Assembly (NCBI GenBank): GCA_039029135.1 | Contig: JBCCGT010000005.1 | Location: forward strand, 1-64,000 | DNA: 64,000 nt | Direction: 5' to 3' | Origin: JALZVT01 sp039029135 | GTDB taxonomy: Bacteria > Pseudomonadota > Gammaproteobacteria > Pseudomonadales > Azotimanducaceae | In this document: one piece after another, positions 16,901 through 25,309 of the stretch | How the letters are laid out: every line of letters starts with the position of its first letter | Position numbering within the stretch: position 1 is the stretch's first letter | Notes under the pieces: generated by a model | The model's database searches: none | What the model was told of the DNA's origin: nothing | The model's input: the letters and a program-made list of their open reading frames with translations, nothing else | Program-made: the position numbers and the translations under genes

Positions 16901-17269
16901 GTGACTGCTCTCGGTTCGCCCACCCTGCGACGACTCGCATTCTGGGTGCCGCTGGCGATTTGTACCTGGATGTCTCTGGGGGACGGCGCGGCGCTCGCGG
17001 CAACCCAGGTCAATGACAAGCTCGCGCACTGCCTGGCATTCGTCTATCTGGGTTTCGCGCTGCAGTTGGCGCATCTGCGACTCCCCGCACTGCTGGCCGG
17101 GCTTGCGCTGCTGGCCTACGGCGGGGCGATTGAGCTGATTCAGGGCGCTCTCCCTTATCGGCACGCCGAGTGGAATGACCTGGTGGCGGATGCGCTCGGC
17201 ATCGCCGTCGCGCTGCTGCTGTATCGCCTGATCGGTGATCGCGTCCTGAGAGTTCTCGGCGTCCGCTGA
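16901..17269 (+). CDS. VanZ-like membrane protein
   Basis: 122 residues from a GTG start 33 bases after hemE, with three to four hydrophobic helices. The VanZ-family pattern is present: NDKLAHCLAFVYLGF in one helix and RHAEWNDLVADALGIAVA in the last. The family is named for a teicoplanin-resistance protein, but most members, including small proteobacterial ones like this, have no established role. Confidence 0.8.
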   Translation: MTALGSPTLRRLAFWVPLAICTWMSLGDGAALAATQVNDKLAHCLAFVYLGFALQLAHLRLPALLAGLALLAYGGAIELIQGALPYRHAEWNDLVADALGIAVALLLYRLIGDRVLRVLGVR

Positions 17270-17314
17270 ACCGACGGGGCCTGTGCCGGGCCAATCACGG
17301 CTTGTGTCTTGCGC

Positions 17315-17349
17315 GTGACAGAACAGCCGCGCGCGAGTCACTAGTCTGA
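17315..17349 (+). promoter_or_regulatory. Promoter-like element shared with the gene at 18361
   Basis: TGACAGA (17316-17322) followed after 18 bases by CTAGTCTGA (17341-17349). The same two blocks with the same spacing occur at 18254-18287. The element lies 26 bases before the start of the outer-membrane-type gene. Position and shape suggest a promoter recognised by one sigma factor, possibly of the ECF type because the downstream block contains TCTGA. Confidence 0.5.
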
Positions 17350-17374
17350 CGGCTTCCTCGGTGCGGAGCTGCCG

Positions 17375-18256
17375 ATGCGACATCCAATCATCGTCTGTTT
17401 AGCATCGGCCGTTGTCGGTCTCGCCTGCGTGTTGCTCGTCGCGCCCGTCAACGCACAGCTCAACGCTGGCTCGCTGGTCGTGCAGTTTGGTAGCGAGACG
17501 CTACGTTTGGCGCAACCGTCGCGACCGGCAACGCTGAGTCCGCCCGGCGGGCCTGCGCTTGCCCTCGGACCCTCGCTGCCGCGAAGTCGCCATGCGAGCG
17601 CAAGCGTAGAAGTCGGTTGGTTTGCGAATCTGTCCGACTCCGAAAACTTTGGCGTTGCCGTCGGCTTGAGCGGTGCATATCAAACACCGAGCCGCTACTA
17701 CGACCGGCAGCTTGATGATCCCGCCGCCACCGCGGCAGATGGCGAGTCCTATGCGCTCAGAATGCAGTCGACGCGCGCCGTTGAGATAGCGAACGTGGCC
17801 GCAGACGTTCGCGTGCGTCTGAGCTGGAATCGCTATCGGCTGCGTCCCTACCTCGACTTCGGCGCGGGCTGGGTTCGTCACCGGGTCCGCGTATCAGAGA
17901 TCCGCGCGCTTGGTTCGTTGACGGGAATGCGCGGGGCGGACGAGATAAAAGTAGATTTTGACTCGACGATCCGCTCCGGCGTACGGCGTCGCGATCGCGT
18001 GGGCCTGCGAATGCAGGCGGGGCTGGAACTTCCTCTCGATAGCTATTGGTCGATTGGTCTGTCCTACCGAATCAGGAATCTCGGTGCCTTCGATACCAAC
18101 GCCGCGAAACCGCGGCGAAGAAACGCAGCCGAGATTATCGCGTTGGATACGACGCTGACGATCGATGATCAAATCAGCTTTAAACGCGTTCGAACGCGAG
18201 GCTGGCAGATTTCCTTGCGCCGAAATCTAAAGTCGCATGCTGTGTCAATTCGTTGA
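17375..18256 (+). CDS. Exported protein, probable outer-membrane beta-barrel
   Basis: 293 residues from an ATG with GGAG upstream. A signal peptide ends near VNAQ (about residue 28). The mature part alternates short polar and hydrophobic strands (VEVGWFANLSD, FGVAVGLSGAY, RLRPYLDFGAGWVRHRVRV, YWSIGLSYRIRNLG, RTRGWQISLRRN), as in small outer-membrane barrels of the OmpA/OmpW-like type. It has no terminal aromatic residue, which is unusual for a BAM substrate. Family not identified. It shares a promoter-like element with the next gene. Confidence 0.65.
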   Translation: MRHPIIVCLASAVVGLACVLLVAPVNAQLNAGSLVVQFGSETLRLAQPSRPATLSPPGGPALALGPSLPRSRHASASVEVGWFANLSDSENFGVAVGLSGAYQTPSRYYDRQLDDPAATAADGESYALRMQSTRAVEIANVAADVRVRLSWNRYRLRPYLDFGAGWVRHRVRVSEIRALGSLTGMRGADEIKVDFDSTIRSGVRRRDRVGLRMQAGLELPLDSYWSIGLSYRIRNLGAFDTNAAKPRRRNAAEIIALDTTLTIDDQISFKRVRTRGWQISLRRNLKSHAVSIR

Positions 18257-18287
18257 CAGAGTCGACGCGCCGGCGTTGCTAGTCTGA
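18253..18287 (+). promoter_or_regulatory. Second copy of the shared promoter-like element
   Basis: TTGACAGA (18253-18260) and CTAGTCTGA (18279-18287), separated by 18 bases, matching the pair at 17316-17349 in sequence and spacing. It overlaps the 3' end of the preceding coding region and lies 73 bases upstream of the next ATG (18361). Confidence 0.5.
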
Positions 18288-18360
18288 ATGCTCGATCGAT
18301 ACGGATCGAGTGAATCGAAACAACGGCAAGTACGCCGACCAATCAGCTAAGGAAATCAGC

Positions 18361-18882
18361 ATGTACGTTTCAAGACAGAGCCTCGTCGTACCGCATCACC
18401 ACGTCCTCGAAGGGCACGTTCTCGCGGCAACTACCGGCGATCATCAGAAGATCCAGGCCTACAGCGGCACCAAGGCGATCAAGAACTACGGCATCACCGT
18501 TCAGGGCAGCGGCGTGACGGGTCAGGGCGAAGTGAGCGGCTCGCTCGTGACCTATGACTACAAAGCGCTGTACGACGTGTACAACCTCAAGCAGAGCGAC
18601 CATCGCAAGTACTGGTTCGTGAGCTACAGCAAAGACACGTCGCACGACGAGCTGAAGAAGACCTTCGAGAAGTCGAAGACGCTGACGACCAACTACGACT
18701 TCAAGTTCACCATTCAGGGCAATGACTACGGCGTGAACTCGGTGTTCATCACGCTGGAGGTCATTCGTCTGGAGATGGACGGCGTGACCAAAGACTTCGT
18801 GGTGAACAACTCCTCGAGCCTCGGCGCCAACAACGCCGACGGCAGCGCGTACCAGGGAGAGTTCAAGGCCGTCGACGGCTAG
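18361..18882 (+). CDS. Hypothetical beta-rich protein, probably highly expressed
   Basis: 173 residues from an ATG with AAGGAA about 7 bases upstream. I do not recognise the family. It has no cysteine, no signal peptide and no membrane helix. It is rich in Lys, Tyr, Thr, Asn and Gly with many short predicted beta strands (KNYGITVQGSGVTGQGEVSGSLVTYDYKA shows the style). Codons are strongly biased to AAG, AAC and GGC, as in abundant proteins, and its Lys/Asn-rich composition differs from Arg/Ala-rich neighbours. It shares a promoter element with the preceding outer-membrane-type gene. Confidence 0.7.
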   Translation: MYVSRQSLVVPHHHVLEGHVLAATTGDHQKIQAYSGTKAIKNYGITVQGSGVTGQGEVSGSLVTYDYKALYDVYNLKQSDHRKYWFVSYSKDTSHDELKKTFEKSKTLTTNYDFKFTIQGNDYGVNSVFITLEVIRLEMDGVTKDFVVNNSSSLGANNADGSAYQGEFKAVDG

Positions 18883-18991
18883 CCGCACGGCGCGCGGGTG
18901 CTACGGTGTCCGCGCGCCACGCCTCGCAGGTTTCCGTGGTGCTCCCGCGTTTTTCGCTACACTGTGGCGCTACGAAACTGGGAGCAAAGCG

Positions 18992-19348
18992 ATGGCACTG
19001 GTGCGCTGTTTAACGGAGATGGGCATGGGCGTCGACGTGCATGGCCGCGACTACACGCGCGCCGCGCGACGCGCGGTATCCGACGCGATTCGGCACAGCA
19101 GTATCGGCTTCTTCAGGCTCATTGACCGATCGATCGACGAGATGTTCGTCGAGGTGAACATCGGCATTCCCGATCCAGACGCGGTGGACAAAGAGGCCGT
19201 TGCGGCAGAGCTGCCCTATGGAACGGTCACAGTGAAGACCACGGCAGGCGGACTGGAGATTCCGGACGAGAGCGGCAAGGATGCGATGGTGATCGCGAAC
19301 GCGGCGGTGCTGGTGTTGTTCGACGACCGCAAGGACCAGAAGGGCTAG
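18992..19348 (+). CDS. Lin0512-family conserved protein
   Basis: 118 residues with the recognisable start MALVRCLTEMGMGVDVHGRDYTRAARRAVSDAIRHSS, typical of the Lin0512 family, a widespread small protein of unknown function. GGAGCAAAG lies just upstream of the ATG, and a TACACT -10-like hexamer at 18958-18963. The gene stands alone between two regions of exported proteins; context gives no hint of role. Confidence 0.82.
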   Translation: MALVRCLTEMGMGVDVHGRDYTRAARRAVSDAIRHSSIGFFRLIDRSIDEMFVEVNIGIPDPDAVDKEAVAAELPYGTVTVKTTAGGLEIPDESGKDAMVIANAAVLVLFDDRKDQKG

Positions 19349-19412
19349 CGTCGCGTGCCGCCGTTAGCGGGGCACGCTCAACAAGCAACTCGCCAACCGC
19401 CGAGCGACTGGG

Positions 19413-20162
19413 TTACTCGAGTCGTGTGACGGTGAACGACAGCACCGGATTGTCGAAGCGCTGCTGAGCGCTCAGAACGCTGGTCGCCAGTCCGGTCTCG
19501 TTGCTGATCACGCCGGGATGCATCGACACGCGGTCCGCGATGTCGTCGCGAGCGGCGTTGAAGCCTTCGCCGCCGACCGCAGGTCCCGGAATGGTGCCGG
19601 CGGCCTCGGTGTTGGCCTCCGTACCCGCGTCGTAGGCGATCGCGAAGTGTCGCGCCTGTTCGCCGACCGCCATACCGCCGACGTCGATGTCGGGTGCGCC
19701 GCTGATGGCGTCGTTGGTGTTGACGAGCATGGTCGCCAGCGACAGTCGCAGCGCGTCCGTCGTGCCGGGGTTGACGCTGATCTCGACGGTTTCGGATCCG
19801 CCCGGTCCGATGGGCGCTACCCCTGAAGCGGCCGCGAGCACGCCGGCGGTCGACTCGGCTTCGGCGATCAGATCGCCGTTGTCGCCGCCTTCCGCGAGGC
19901 TCTCCATGCCGACGGTCACCGCCTCGCCAATCGTGAACGCCTGGTACTCGCCGCGGTGCGCGATGATCGCGACGGGCGACAGGGGCTGGGCGTTGGTCAG
20001 GTTGGTGACCGTGACCTCGAAGCGCGCATCCGGCGGCGGCGCGGGGGTTGATACGTCCGGCGCGATGCTCTCGATGTTGTTGCCGCCGCCGCAGGCGGCG
20101 AGCGCGATGCCAAGCAGCGCGATCGGGAGGCTTTGTCGGGTTCGCGTGTTGTGCATGCTCAC
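19413..20162 (-). CDS. Spondin-domain lipoprotein
   Basis: 249 residues. A lipoprotein signal ends in LGIALAAC (lipid-modified Cys about residue 24), followed by a Pro-rich linker and a spondin N-type domain: FEVTVTNLTNAQPLSPVAIIAHRGEYQAFTIG opens it and SHP-like DRVSMHPGV lies near the end. Bacterial spondin-domain proteins are secreted or outer-membrane proteins of unknown function. It follows its paralogue by 3 bases and is clearly in the same operon. Confidence 0.88.
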   Translation of the reverse strand: MSMHNTRTRQSLPIALLGIALAACGGGNNIESIAPDVSTPAPPPDARFEVTVTNLTNAQPLSPVAIIAHRGEYQAFTIGEAVTVGMESLAEGGDNGDLIAEAESTAGVLAAASGVAPIGPGGSETVEISVNPGTTDALRLSLATMLVNTNDAISGAPDIDVGGMAVGEQARHFAIAYDAGTEANTEAAGTIPGPAVGGEGFNAARDDIADRVSMHPGVISNETGLATSVLSAQQRFDNPVLSFTVTRLE

Positions 20163-20165
20163 CCC

Positions 20166-20921
20166 CTAGTTGACGGTCAGGGTCACGCGCACGACGGGAT
20201 TCAGCCAGCGGTGCACGTTGACGTCCAGATCGCTCGGGCCGCCGGACGTGTCCGTGTCTCCCACCGTGCCGCGGTGAATGTGCACGGTGGTGTTGGTATC
20301 GGCGCCGGTCACGCCGAAGGCGCCCGTGCCGGAACCGCCGGGTGCGGCAGGGATGCCCGGCACGCCGGGCGCGCCGCCGCCGTTGACGATCTCGTCGTTG
20401 GCCTCTGTACCCGCGTCGTACGCGGGCAGGTTGTACACGTAGGTGCCGGCCTCGGTCGGGATCTCGATGGAGTTGAGCCCCGCAAACGCATCGTTGGTGG
20501 GCAGCAGCATGGCGACCACGCTCAGCAGCACGTTGTCGCTGTCGTCTGTGTTGAGACTCGCCGTCGTGCTGGCGGTGGGCCCGAGCAGCCCGCCAGCGGG
20601 GTTCTCGACGATGGTCGCGTCAATGCCGTTGAGGATGCCGACCAGACCGTCGATAGCGCCGCCTTCCGCCATGGCCTGCAGCTCCGGGCTCGCGGCCTCG
20701 CCGGCGGCGAACAACGAAGTCCCCGCCGGATGTGCGGCGACCAGGAACGGCGTAAAGGTAATGCCGTTGGTGAGATTCGTGATCTGGACGCTGAAGTCGA
20801 CCGCGCCGGCCGGCGCGGTGGCGCCAAGTGTCGCGCACAGTAGGAGCGCGGCGGCGCGTCTGGTGCCCGTACGCTCTGTTGCTTCCTCGGCTAGCGCCTT
20901 GGATGAATTAGCTCTTGGCAT
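20166..20921 (-). CDS. Spondin-domain exported protein
   Basis: 251 residues, upstream partner of the spondin lipoprotein. The signal segment AAALLLCATLGATAPAGA lies behind a charged leader of about 20 residues; cleavage is likely before VDFSVQI. The domain pattern QITNLTNGITFTPFLVAAHPAGTSLFAAGE matches that of the neighbour, and both share an AYDAGTEAN motif, so they arose by tandem duplication. The start has a strong GGAGGGG site 6 bases upstream. This copy is not a lipoprotein. Confidence 0.88.
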   Translation of the reverse strand: MPRANSSKALAEEATERTGTRRAAALLLCATLGATAPAGAVDFSVQITNLTNGITFTPFLVAAHPAGTSLFAAGEAASPELQAMAEGGAIDGLVGILNGIDATIVENPAGGLLGPTASTTASLNTDDSDNVLLSVVAMLLPTNDAFAGLNSIEIPTEAGTYVYNLPAYDAGTEANDEIVNGGGAPGVPGIPAAPGGSGTGAFGVTGADTNTTVHIHRGTVGDTDTSGGPSDLDVNVHRWLNPVVRVTLTVN

Positions 20922-21273
20922 CTAATGCCCCTCCTCGGTTCGTCGATCGAAACGCTGAGACTGCAGCGTAGAGTTCGCGCCCTGATCACGCGTTCATCAC
21001 GATTGCGTTTGCGCGCCGTGATACTTCTGTGAGATTTGCGCGAGCTGTGCCGGGCGCGCAACAAGCGATTGTTCAGACAATCGTGACCTCTGCGTGAAGA
21101 ATACACGCGCCCACGGGTGGAAGCTGGGTATCGGGAGCCGGCGCTATTTCGTTCCGGCTCGCGCGGAATTTACAGCCCTTCTCACGGTCATAGCCCCAGC
21201 GGAGCGAGGACGGCCGCGCACAGCGACTGCGCGCGGACCATTGGCAGGGAACGACACAGGGCAGGGCGAGGAG
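20922..21273 (+). promoter_or_regulatory. Divergent region between spondin operon and two-component genes, with palindrome
   Basis: 352 bases without a gene. It must hold the promoters of both the minus-strand spondin operon and the plus-strand response regulator. The clearest structure is the inverted repeat CGATTGT-TCAG-ACAATCG at 21066-21083, a possible operator or hairpin. No good sigma-70 hexamer pair was seen. Confidence 0.4.
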
Positions 21274-22017
21274 ATGAACGCAATCGAAAAGCGTGTATTG
21301 GTGGTCGAAGACGATCCGAGCATCGCGGATCTGCTGAAACTGCATCTTGAGGATGAGGTCGCCGAACTCGGATTTTGCGACGACGGCCGCGATGGCCTTG
21401 CGGCCGCGCGCAGTGGCGACTGGGATCTGCTCCTGCTCGACGTACGGCTGCCTGGTATGTCCGGACTAGACGTTTGCCGAACGCTGCGCGGTGAGGGCTT
21501 CACGCTGCCTATCATCATGCTGACGGCGAAGTCCGGCGAGCTCGATCAGGTGCTCGGTCTCGAGATCGGGGCGGACGACTACGTCACCAAACCGTTTTCG
21601 GTGATTGGTCTGTTGGCGCGCGTGCGGGCTCATCTGCGGCGTGCGGAGATGGCCGCGTCCACGACCGGACCCGGCGACCGGCTGGAGCTGGGTGACGTGC
21701 GCATCGATCCGGCGACGCGCCGGGTCAGCGTTCGCGGCGAGCCGGTGCAGCTCACCGCTCGCGAGTTCGATCTGTTGATTCACTTTGCGCGGCATCCGGA
21801 TCAGGTGTTTCCGCGCTCGCAGCTGCTCGACGAGGTCTGGGGCTACGGCCACGAGGGCTACGAGCACACCGTGAACGCGCACATCAACCGCCTGCGCGGC
21901 AAGATCGAACGCGATCCGCGACAGCCCGAGCTGATCGCGACGGTCTGGGGTGTGGGCTATCGCTTCACGCCCGTGGCCTCCGCCTCGGCCGAGCCGGCAC
22001 GCGCCGAGGCGAGCTAA
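21274..22017 (+). CDS. OmpR-type response regulator
   Basis: 247 residues from the ATG at 21274 with GGCGAGGAG upstream. The receiver domain has acidic pocket EDD (12-14), phospho-acceptor Asp56 in LLLLDVRLPGM, and Lys in VTKPFSV. The C-terminal winged helix (about 140-235) has the OmpR pattern TAREFDLLIHFARHPDQVFPRSQLLDEVWG and NAHINRLRGKIE. It is followed after one base by the sensor kinase. The targets are unknown; the divergent spondin operon and its palindrome are candidates. Confidence 0.93.
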   Translation: MNAIEKRVLVVEDDPSIADLLKLHLEDEVAELGFCDDGRDGLAAARSGDWDLLLLDVRLPGMSGLDVCRTLRGEGFTLPIIMLTAKSGELDQVLGLEIGADDYVTKPFSVIGLLARVRAHLRRAEMAASTTGPGDRLELGDVRIDPATRRVSVRGEPVQLTAREFDLLIHFARHPDQVFPRSQLLDEVWGYGHEGYEHTVNAHINRLRGKIERDPRQPELIATVWGVGYRFTPVASASAEPARAEAS

Positions 22018-22018
22018 C

Positions 22019-23482
22019 ATGGGACTGGTCGCGCGTCTGTCGACGCTGGTCGCCGCGCTGCTGATCGCGAGCTTCGTGCTGACGCTCGCCGCCGCGCAGT
22101 ACTTTTTTGATCGCTACATGCTGGAGACCTCGCAGCGATTGTCGCGCGAGATCGCGCCGCACATTGCAACCGATCTGAAGCTGTATCAGGACGGCGCGCT
22201 CGACAAGGCGCAGCTCAAGGCGCTCGCCCACGATGCCATGATCATCAACCCGAACCTCGAGGTGTACGTGCTCGATCAGGGCGGCGAGATACTCGGTCAC
22301 GCGCTGCCCGAAGCGAGTGTCGACGGCGGCCGCGTCGATCTGGCACCCGTCATGGCCTTCCTCGCCGGCGACCACAGCTATCCGCTGTTGGGCGACGATC
22401 CGCGTTCCGCAGAACAGAAAATATTCAGCGCCGCGGCGCTGCGCGTCGACGGCGAGGCGGTCGGCTATGTCTATGTGGTGCTGCGCGGTCAGCTCTTCGG
22501 CGGCCTGGCCGAACGCCTGCGCGGCAGCTATGTCTGGCCGGTGGCGCTGGTCGCGCTGCTTGCGCTGCTCCTCAGCGTGGCCTGCCTGTCGCTGTTCCTG
22601 ATGCGCTGGGCGGTGGCGCCGCTGCGTCGCCTCATCGATCGCGTCGCGGCCACCGACATCGGCAACGCGAGCGACCTGCGGCGCCTGAGCAAGGCGACGA
22701 GCGGCGCGCCTCACGAGCTGGCGACGCTGCAGACAACGCTTGGCACGATGTCGGAACGGCTGGTGAGCCAGTATGCGGAGCTCGATCGGGCCGACCAGCT
22801 GCGCCGCGAGCTGGTGAGCAACGTCAGTCACGACCTGCGCACGCCGCTGACGACGATTCAGGGCTATCTCGAGACGCTGCTGTTGAAAGAACTACCGGAA
22901 GAGAAGCGCGAGGACTATCTGCGGCGCGCGTTCCGTGGCAGCGAGCGGCTGGGCGATCTGATCGCGAACCTCTTCGAGCTAGCGAAACTCGACGCCGGCA
23001 TGGGTCTCGCGTCGTTGGAGGCCTGCTCGGTTGCTGAGGTCGCCCAAGACGTCGTTCAGGAGCTCGCGCTCGAGGCGCAGCGCAAGTCGCTGACGCTCGA
23101 CCTCGACGTCAGCGCGCCCTGTTTTGTCATGGCCGACATCGGTCTGCTGCAGCGCGTGTTCGAAAACCTGATCGGCAACGCGATTCGCTACACGCCTGAG
23201 GGCGGTGAGATCAGCGTCGCCGTCCTGCAGGTGGATGGTGCGGTGAACGTCAGCGTGCGCGACAACGGCATCGGCATTGCGGCCGAAGACACGGTCTCGA
23301 TATTCGATCGCTATCGAACGATCGACGATCCGGAAGCGCCGACGCGCGAGGCAACCGGACTGGGGCTCGCTATCGTCAAGCGCATACTGGAACTGCACGA
23401 CAGCGTGATTCAGCTGCGCAGCACGCCGCGGCAGGGCAGCGAGTTTTTCTTCTCGCTGCGAGACGCGCCCGCGCCGGCCTAG
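22019..23482 (+). CDS. Membrane sensor histidine kinase
   Basis: About 487 residues: TM1 (about 7-28), periplasmic sensor domain of about 150 residues, TM2 (about 175-200), HAMP-like linker, dimerisation domain with phospho-accepting His in SNVSHDLRTPLT (about 275), and ATPase domain with N-box ENLIGNAIRYTPEGG, G1 VRDNGIGI and G2 GLGLAIVKRI. All catalytic elements are intact. It overlaps the end of the regulator transcript and is its cognate kinase. The signal is unknown; the periplasmic domain has no recognised motif. Confidence 0.93.
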   Translation: MGLVARLSTLVAALLIASFVLTLAAAQYFFDRYMLETSQRLSREIAPHIATDLKLYQDGALDKAQLKALAHDAMIINPNLEVYVLDQGGEILGHALPEASVDGGRVDLAPVMAFLAGDHSYPLLGDDPRSAEQKIFSAAALRVDGEAVGYVYVVLRGQLFGGLAERLRGSYVWPVALVALLALLLSVACLSLFLMRWAVAPLRRLIDRVAATDIGNASDLRRLSKATSGAPHELATLQTTLGTMSERLVSQYAELDRADQLRRELVSNVSHDLRTPLTTIQGYLETLLLKELPEEKREDYLRRAFRGSERLGDLIANLFELAKLDAGMGLASLEACSVAEVAQDVVQELALEAQRKSLTLDLDVSAPCFVMADIGLLQRVFENLIGNAIRYTPEGGEISVAVLQVDGAVNVSVRDNGIGIAAEDTVSIFDRYRTIDDPEAPTREATGLGLAIVKRILELHDSVIQLRSTPRQGSEFFFSLRDAPAPA

Positions 23483-23535
23483 TACCCCCGCTTGCCTAGT
23501 ACAAAGGACTGCGCAGCAGAACCGCGCGTCGATCG

Positions 23536-25200
23536 TTAGTCGGTGACGGCGCCGTGACTCGCTGAGCTCACCTGCTTGGCGTACTTCGCGAGCACGCCGC
23601 GCGTTGCGTAGGGCTCGGGACGCTGCCACTTTTCTTTCCGAGCCGCGAGCTCCGCGTCGCTGACGTCCACATTGATCTCGCGCTTTTGCGCGTCCACCGT
23701 GATGCGGTCACCGTCTTCGAGCAGCGCGATCGGTCCGCCGTCGTGGGCCTCGGGCGTGACGTGGCCGATGACGAAACCGCGCGAGCCGCCGCTGAAGCGG
23801 CCGTCGGTGATGAGCGCCACCTCTTGTGACAGGCCGCGGCCGTTGATCGCGCTGGTCGGCGACAGCATCTCGCGCATGCCCGGGCCGCCCTTCGGCCCTT
23901 CGTAGCGGACGATGACAACGTCACCCTTGTCGACGGTGCGATCCATGATGGCGGCCATCGCGGCCTCTTCGCCGTGAAACACGCGCGCCGTGCCGGTGAA
24001 CGTCAGCCCTTCGTGGCCGGTGATCTTTGCGACCGCGCCCTCGGGCGCGAGGTTGCCGTACAGTACGACCAGGTGGCTGTCCGGCTTGATCGGATTGCTG
24101 AGCGGCCGGATGACTTTCTGATCGGCGGGATAGTGCGCGACGCCTGCCAGATTCTCGGCCATCGTCTTGCCGGTCACGGTCATGCAGTCGCCGTGCAGCA
24201 GCCCTTCTTCGAGCAGCATCTTCATCATCGGCTGGATGCCGCCGACCGCGATCAGCTCGGACATCGAATACTCGCCGGCAGGACGCATGTCGGCGAGCAC
24301 CGGTACGCGCTTGCCGACGCGGGTGAAATCGTCCAACTCCAGCGGAATGTTTGCGGCGTGCGCGATCGCCAGCAGATGCAGGACCGCGTTGGTGGATCCC
24401 TCCAGCGCGATCGATATCGTAATCGCGTTTTCGAACGCCTCGCGGCACAGGATGTCGCTGGGCTTGATACCCCGCTGCACCAGTTCCACCACGGCGGCGC
24501 CGGCGTTGTAGCTGTCGTTGCGCTTCTGCTGCGACACGGCCTCCTGCGCGGAGCTGTTGGGTAGCGACAGTCCCAGCGCCTCCAGCGAGGACGCCATGGT
24601 GTTGGCGGTGTACATTCCGCCACAGGAGCCCGGACCGGGAATCGCGGTCTGCTCAACGACCTTCAGCTCGTTGTCGCTGACGTGTCCCGCCGCCAGACCG
24701 CCCACGGCCTCGAAGACGCTGACGATGTCGCGGCGCTCAGCCCCCATCTGAATCGTGCCGCCATAAACGAACACGCTGGGGCGGTTGAGTCGGGCCATGG
24801 CGATGCCGCATGCGGGCATGTTCTTGTCGCAGCCGCCGATCGCGACGAAACCGTCGAAGCCCTGTGCTGCAACCACCGCCTCGATCGAATCCGCGATGAT
24901 TTCCCGACTGACGAGCGAGTAGCGCATGCCCGGCGTGCCCATCGAAATGCCGTCGGAAACGGTGATGGTGTTGAACTGCACTCCTTTGCCGCCGGCCTCG
25001 TCCGCGCCCATGCAGGCGGCGTCGGCCAGCTCGTTGATGTGCATGTTGCAGGGCGTCACCATGCTCCAGGTCGAAGCGATCCCCACCTGTGACTTTTGAA
25101 AGTCTTCGCTGGTGAAGCCCACCGCGTGCAGCATCGCGCGGCTGGGTGCCTGCTCGACGCCGTCGACGACGATAGATGAGTGGGGCCGCTTGTTGGTCAT
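23536..25200 (-). CDS. ilvD: Dihydroxy-acid dehydratase
   Basis: Fe-S enzyme of isoleucine, valine and leucine synthesis, converting dihydroxy acids to 2-keto acids. The 554 residues fit the shorter IlvD class. The cluster-binding cysteines are visible in TPCNMHINELA (about 52) and GGCDKNMPACGIAMARLNRPS (about 123-141). The C-terminal TDGRFSGGSRGFVIGHVTPEA is also typical. It stands alone, about 110 bases from argA on the same strand. Confidence 0.96.
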   Translation of the reverse strand: MTNKRPHSSIVVDGVEQAPSRAMLHAVGFTSEDFQKSQVGIASTWSMVTPCNMHINELADAACMGADEAGGKGVQFNTITVSDGISMGTPGMRYSLVSREIIADSIEAVVAAQGFDGFVAIGGCDKNMPACGIAMARLNRPSVFVYGGTIQMGAERRDIVSVFEAVGGLAAGHVSDNELKVVEQTAIPGPGSCGGMYTANTMASSLEALGLSLPNSSAQEAVSQQKRNDSYNAGAAVVELVQRGIKPSDILCREAFENAITISIALEGSTNAVLHLLAIAHAANIPLELDDFTRVGKRVPVLADMRPAGEYSMSELIAVGGIQPMMKMLLEEGLLHGDCMTVTGKTMAENLAGVAHYPADQKVIRPLSNPIKPDSHLVVLYGNLAPEGAVAKITGHEGLTFTGTARVFHGEEAAMAAIMDRTVDKGDVVIVRYEGPKGGPGMREMLSPTSAINGRGLSQEVALITDGRFSGGSRGFVIGHVTPEAHDGGPIALLEDGDRITVDAQKREINVDVSDAELAARKEKWQRPEPYATRGVLAKYAKQVSSASHGAVTD

Positions 25201-25309
25201 GATCGCGATAGCCTCGTCCGGGGAGCCCGGGTAGTGATCTGTGTCAGGGCGCTAAGGCTAACGCCTTGCATCCTGTGGGAGTAGTCCAGTGCCTGCGAGG
25301 TGCCTGAGC

